Origin: Streptosporangiaceae bacterium
GTDB lineage: Bacteria; Actinomycetota; Actinomycetes; Streptosporangiales; Streptosporangiaceae
Assembly (NCBI GenBank): GCA_030038015.1
Contig: JASHPR010000385.1
Span: 1 to 39,757 of the forward strand
Direction: 5' to 3'
DNA length: 39,757 bases
The notes beneath the pieces were generated by a model that was not told the origin of the DNA, made no database searches, and saw only the letters and a program-made list of their open reading frames with translations. The position numbers were made by a program, and so were the translations under genes. Positions 39,469 through 39,757 of the stretch are shown in pieces (position 1 is the stretch's first letter; every line of letters starts with the position of its first letter).

Positions 39469-39757
39469 ATGGAGCACTTGTCGTGGCCGGCCCACCTGGG
39501 CCTGGGCGCCAGGGGGGCCGCGGCACGCGCCGGGATCGCGCTGCGGTTGCCGGGGCCGGGCCGGTGCGGGGTGTGCCCGCGGCTGCGCAGGGACCGGCCG
39601 GCTCGGCGGCCAGCACGGCCTGTGCGCGATCGGCGGGCGGCCGGTCGTCGCCACACATGTCCCGCATTTCGGTGCGGAGGATTGCCTGCGCGGGCGCAAC
39701 GGCTCGGGCACGATCTTCTTCTCCGGGTGCAACCTGCGGTGCGTGTTCTGCCAGGAC
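39469..39757 (+). pseudogene. PflA-like radical SAM protein, 5' part, with apparent frameshift; cut by the window edge
   Basis: The last ~150 bp read LGGQHGLCAIGG, then HFGAEDCLRGRNGSGT, IFFSGCNLRCVFCQD. This holds the radical SAM CxxxCxxC motif (CNLRCVFC) in the form of the PflA-like/AmmeMemoRadiSam-related family. Upstream, an ATG at 39469 opens a different frame that reads GRCGVCPR, the start of the family's conserved N-terminal cysteine motif. The two halves join only by a frame change near 39580, where CPR should be followed by xC. A one-base insertion or two-base loss, or a sequencing error, would explain this. The remainder lies beyond the window. Confidence 0.6.

Overview
The window is 39.8 kb of very GC-rich, gene-dense DNA. 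Codon use, TetR/MerR/NarL regulators, a WS/DGAT acyltransferase, DUF35 proteins and DrrAB-type transporters point to a soil-type high-GC Actinomycetota. The order cannot be fixed from sequence alone, though the gene set resembles Streptosporangiales- or Mycobacteriales-like lipid specialists. I saw no rRNA, tRNA, CRISPR array, insertion sequence or phage gene.

Layout. (1) 1-9.4 kb: an SDR (cut by the window edge) and a crotonase, divergent from a TetR repressor across a perfect 28-bp palindrome; a 600-residue Baeyer-Villiger monooxygenase (BVMO) divergent from an alpha/beta hydrolase; a secreted Kelch/galactose-oxidase-like protein; a hypothetical protein; and an extended-SDR epimerase. (2) 9.6-18.4 kb: a lipid/ketone module of WS/DGAT acyltransferase, MerR regulator, SDR and a second BVMO (ATGA overlap). 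Its content recalls the M. tuberculosis mymA region. It is followed by an alpha/beta hydrolase on the other strand and a ketosynthase-III pair (one active, one degenerate) with another hydrolase. (3) 18.4-22.2 kb: a DHA2 drug exporter divergent from a NarL-type two-component pair, then a small conserved-looking protein. (4) 22.4-28.3 kb: a minus-strand operon for anaerobic-style electron transfer, with a two-polypeptide pyruvate/2-oxoacid:ferredoxin oxidoreductase (gamma-delta fusion and alpha-beta fusion), an NfnAB-like ferredoxin:NAD(P) oxidoreductase and a 91-residue protein. (5) 28.9-33.6 kb: a fumarate-reductase/KstD-like flavoprotein, then an HMG-CoA-synthase-like protein, a thiolase-like protein and a DUF35 zinc-ribbon protein in tight order. 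(6) 33.8-39.8 kb: a PNPOx-fold protein, a small secreted protein, a GYD protein, an anchored beta-propeller-like protein, a DrrAB-type ABC exporter, an Mth938-like protein and the start of a PflA-like radical SAM gene with an apparent frameshift.

The most interesting signal joins several modules. Sequences matching the core of the DosR/DevR hypoxia box (GGGNC-N4-GNCCC) lie in front of the WS/DGAT gene, between the Por-Nfn operon and the flavoprotein gene, and in front of the HMGS-like/thiolase-like/DUF35 operon. Most come as tandem pairs 21-23 bp apart. A low-oxygen programme joining pyruvate oxidation, electron transfer, storage-lipid synthesis and an unusual thiolase complex is therefore a reasonable hypothesis. 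The second notable signal is that the HMGS-like protein has lost all three canonical catalytic positions and the thiolase-like protein keeps only its cysteine, so this complex probably does not make HMG-CoA.
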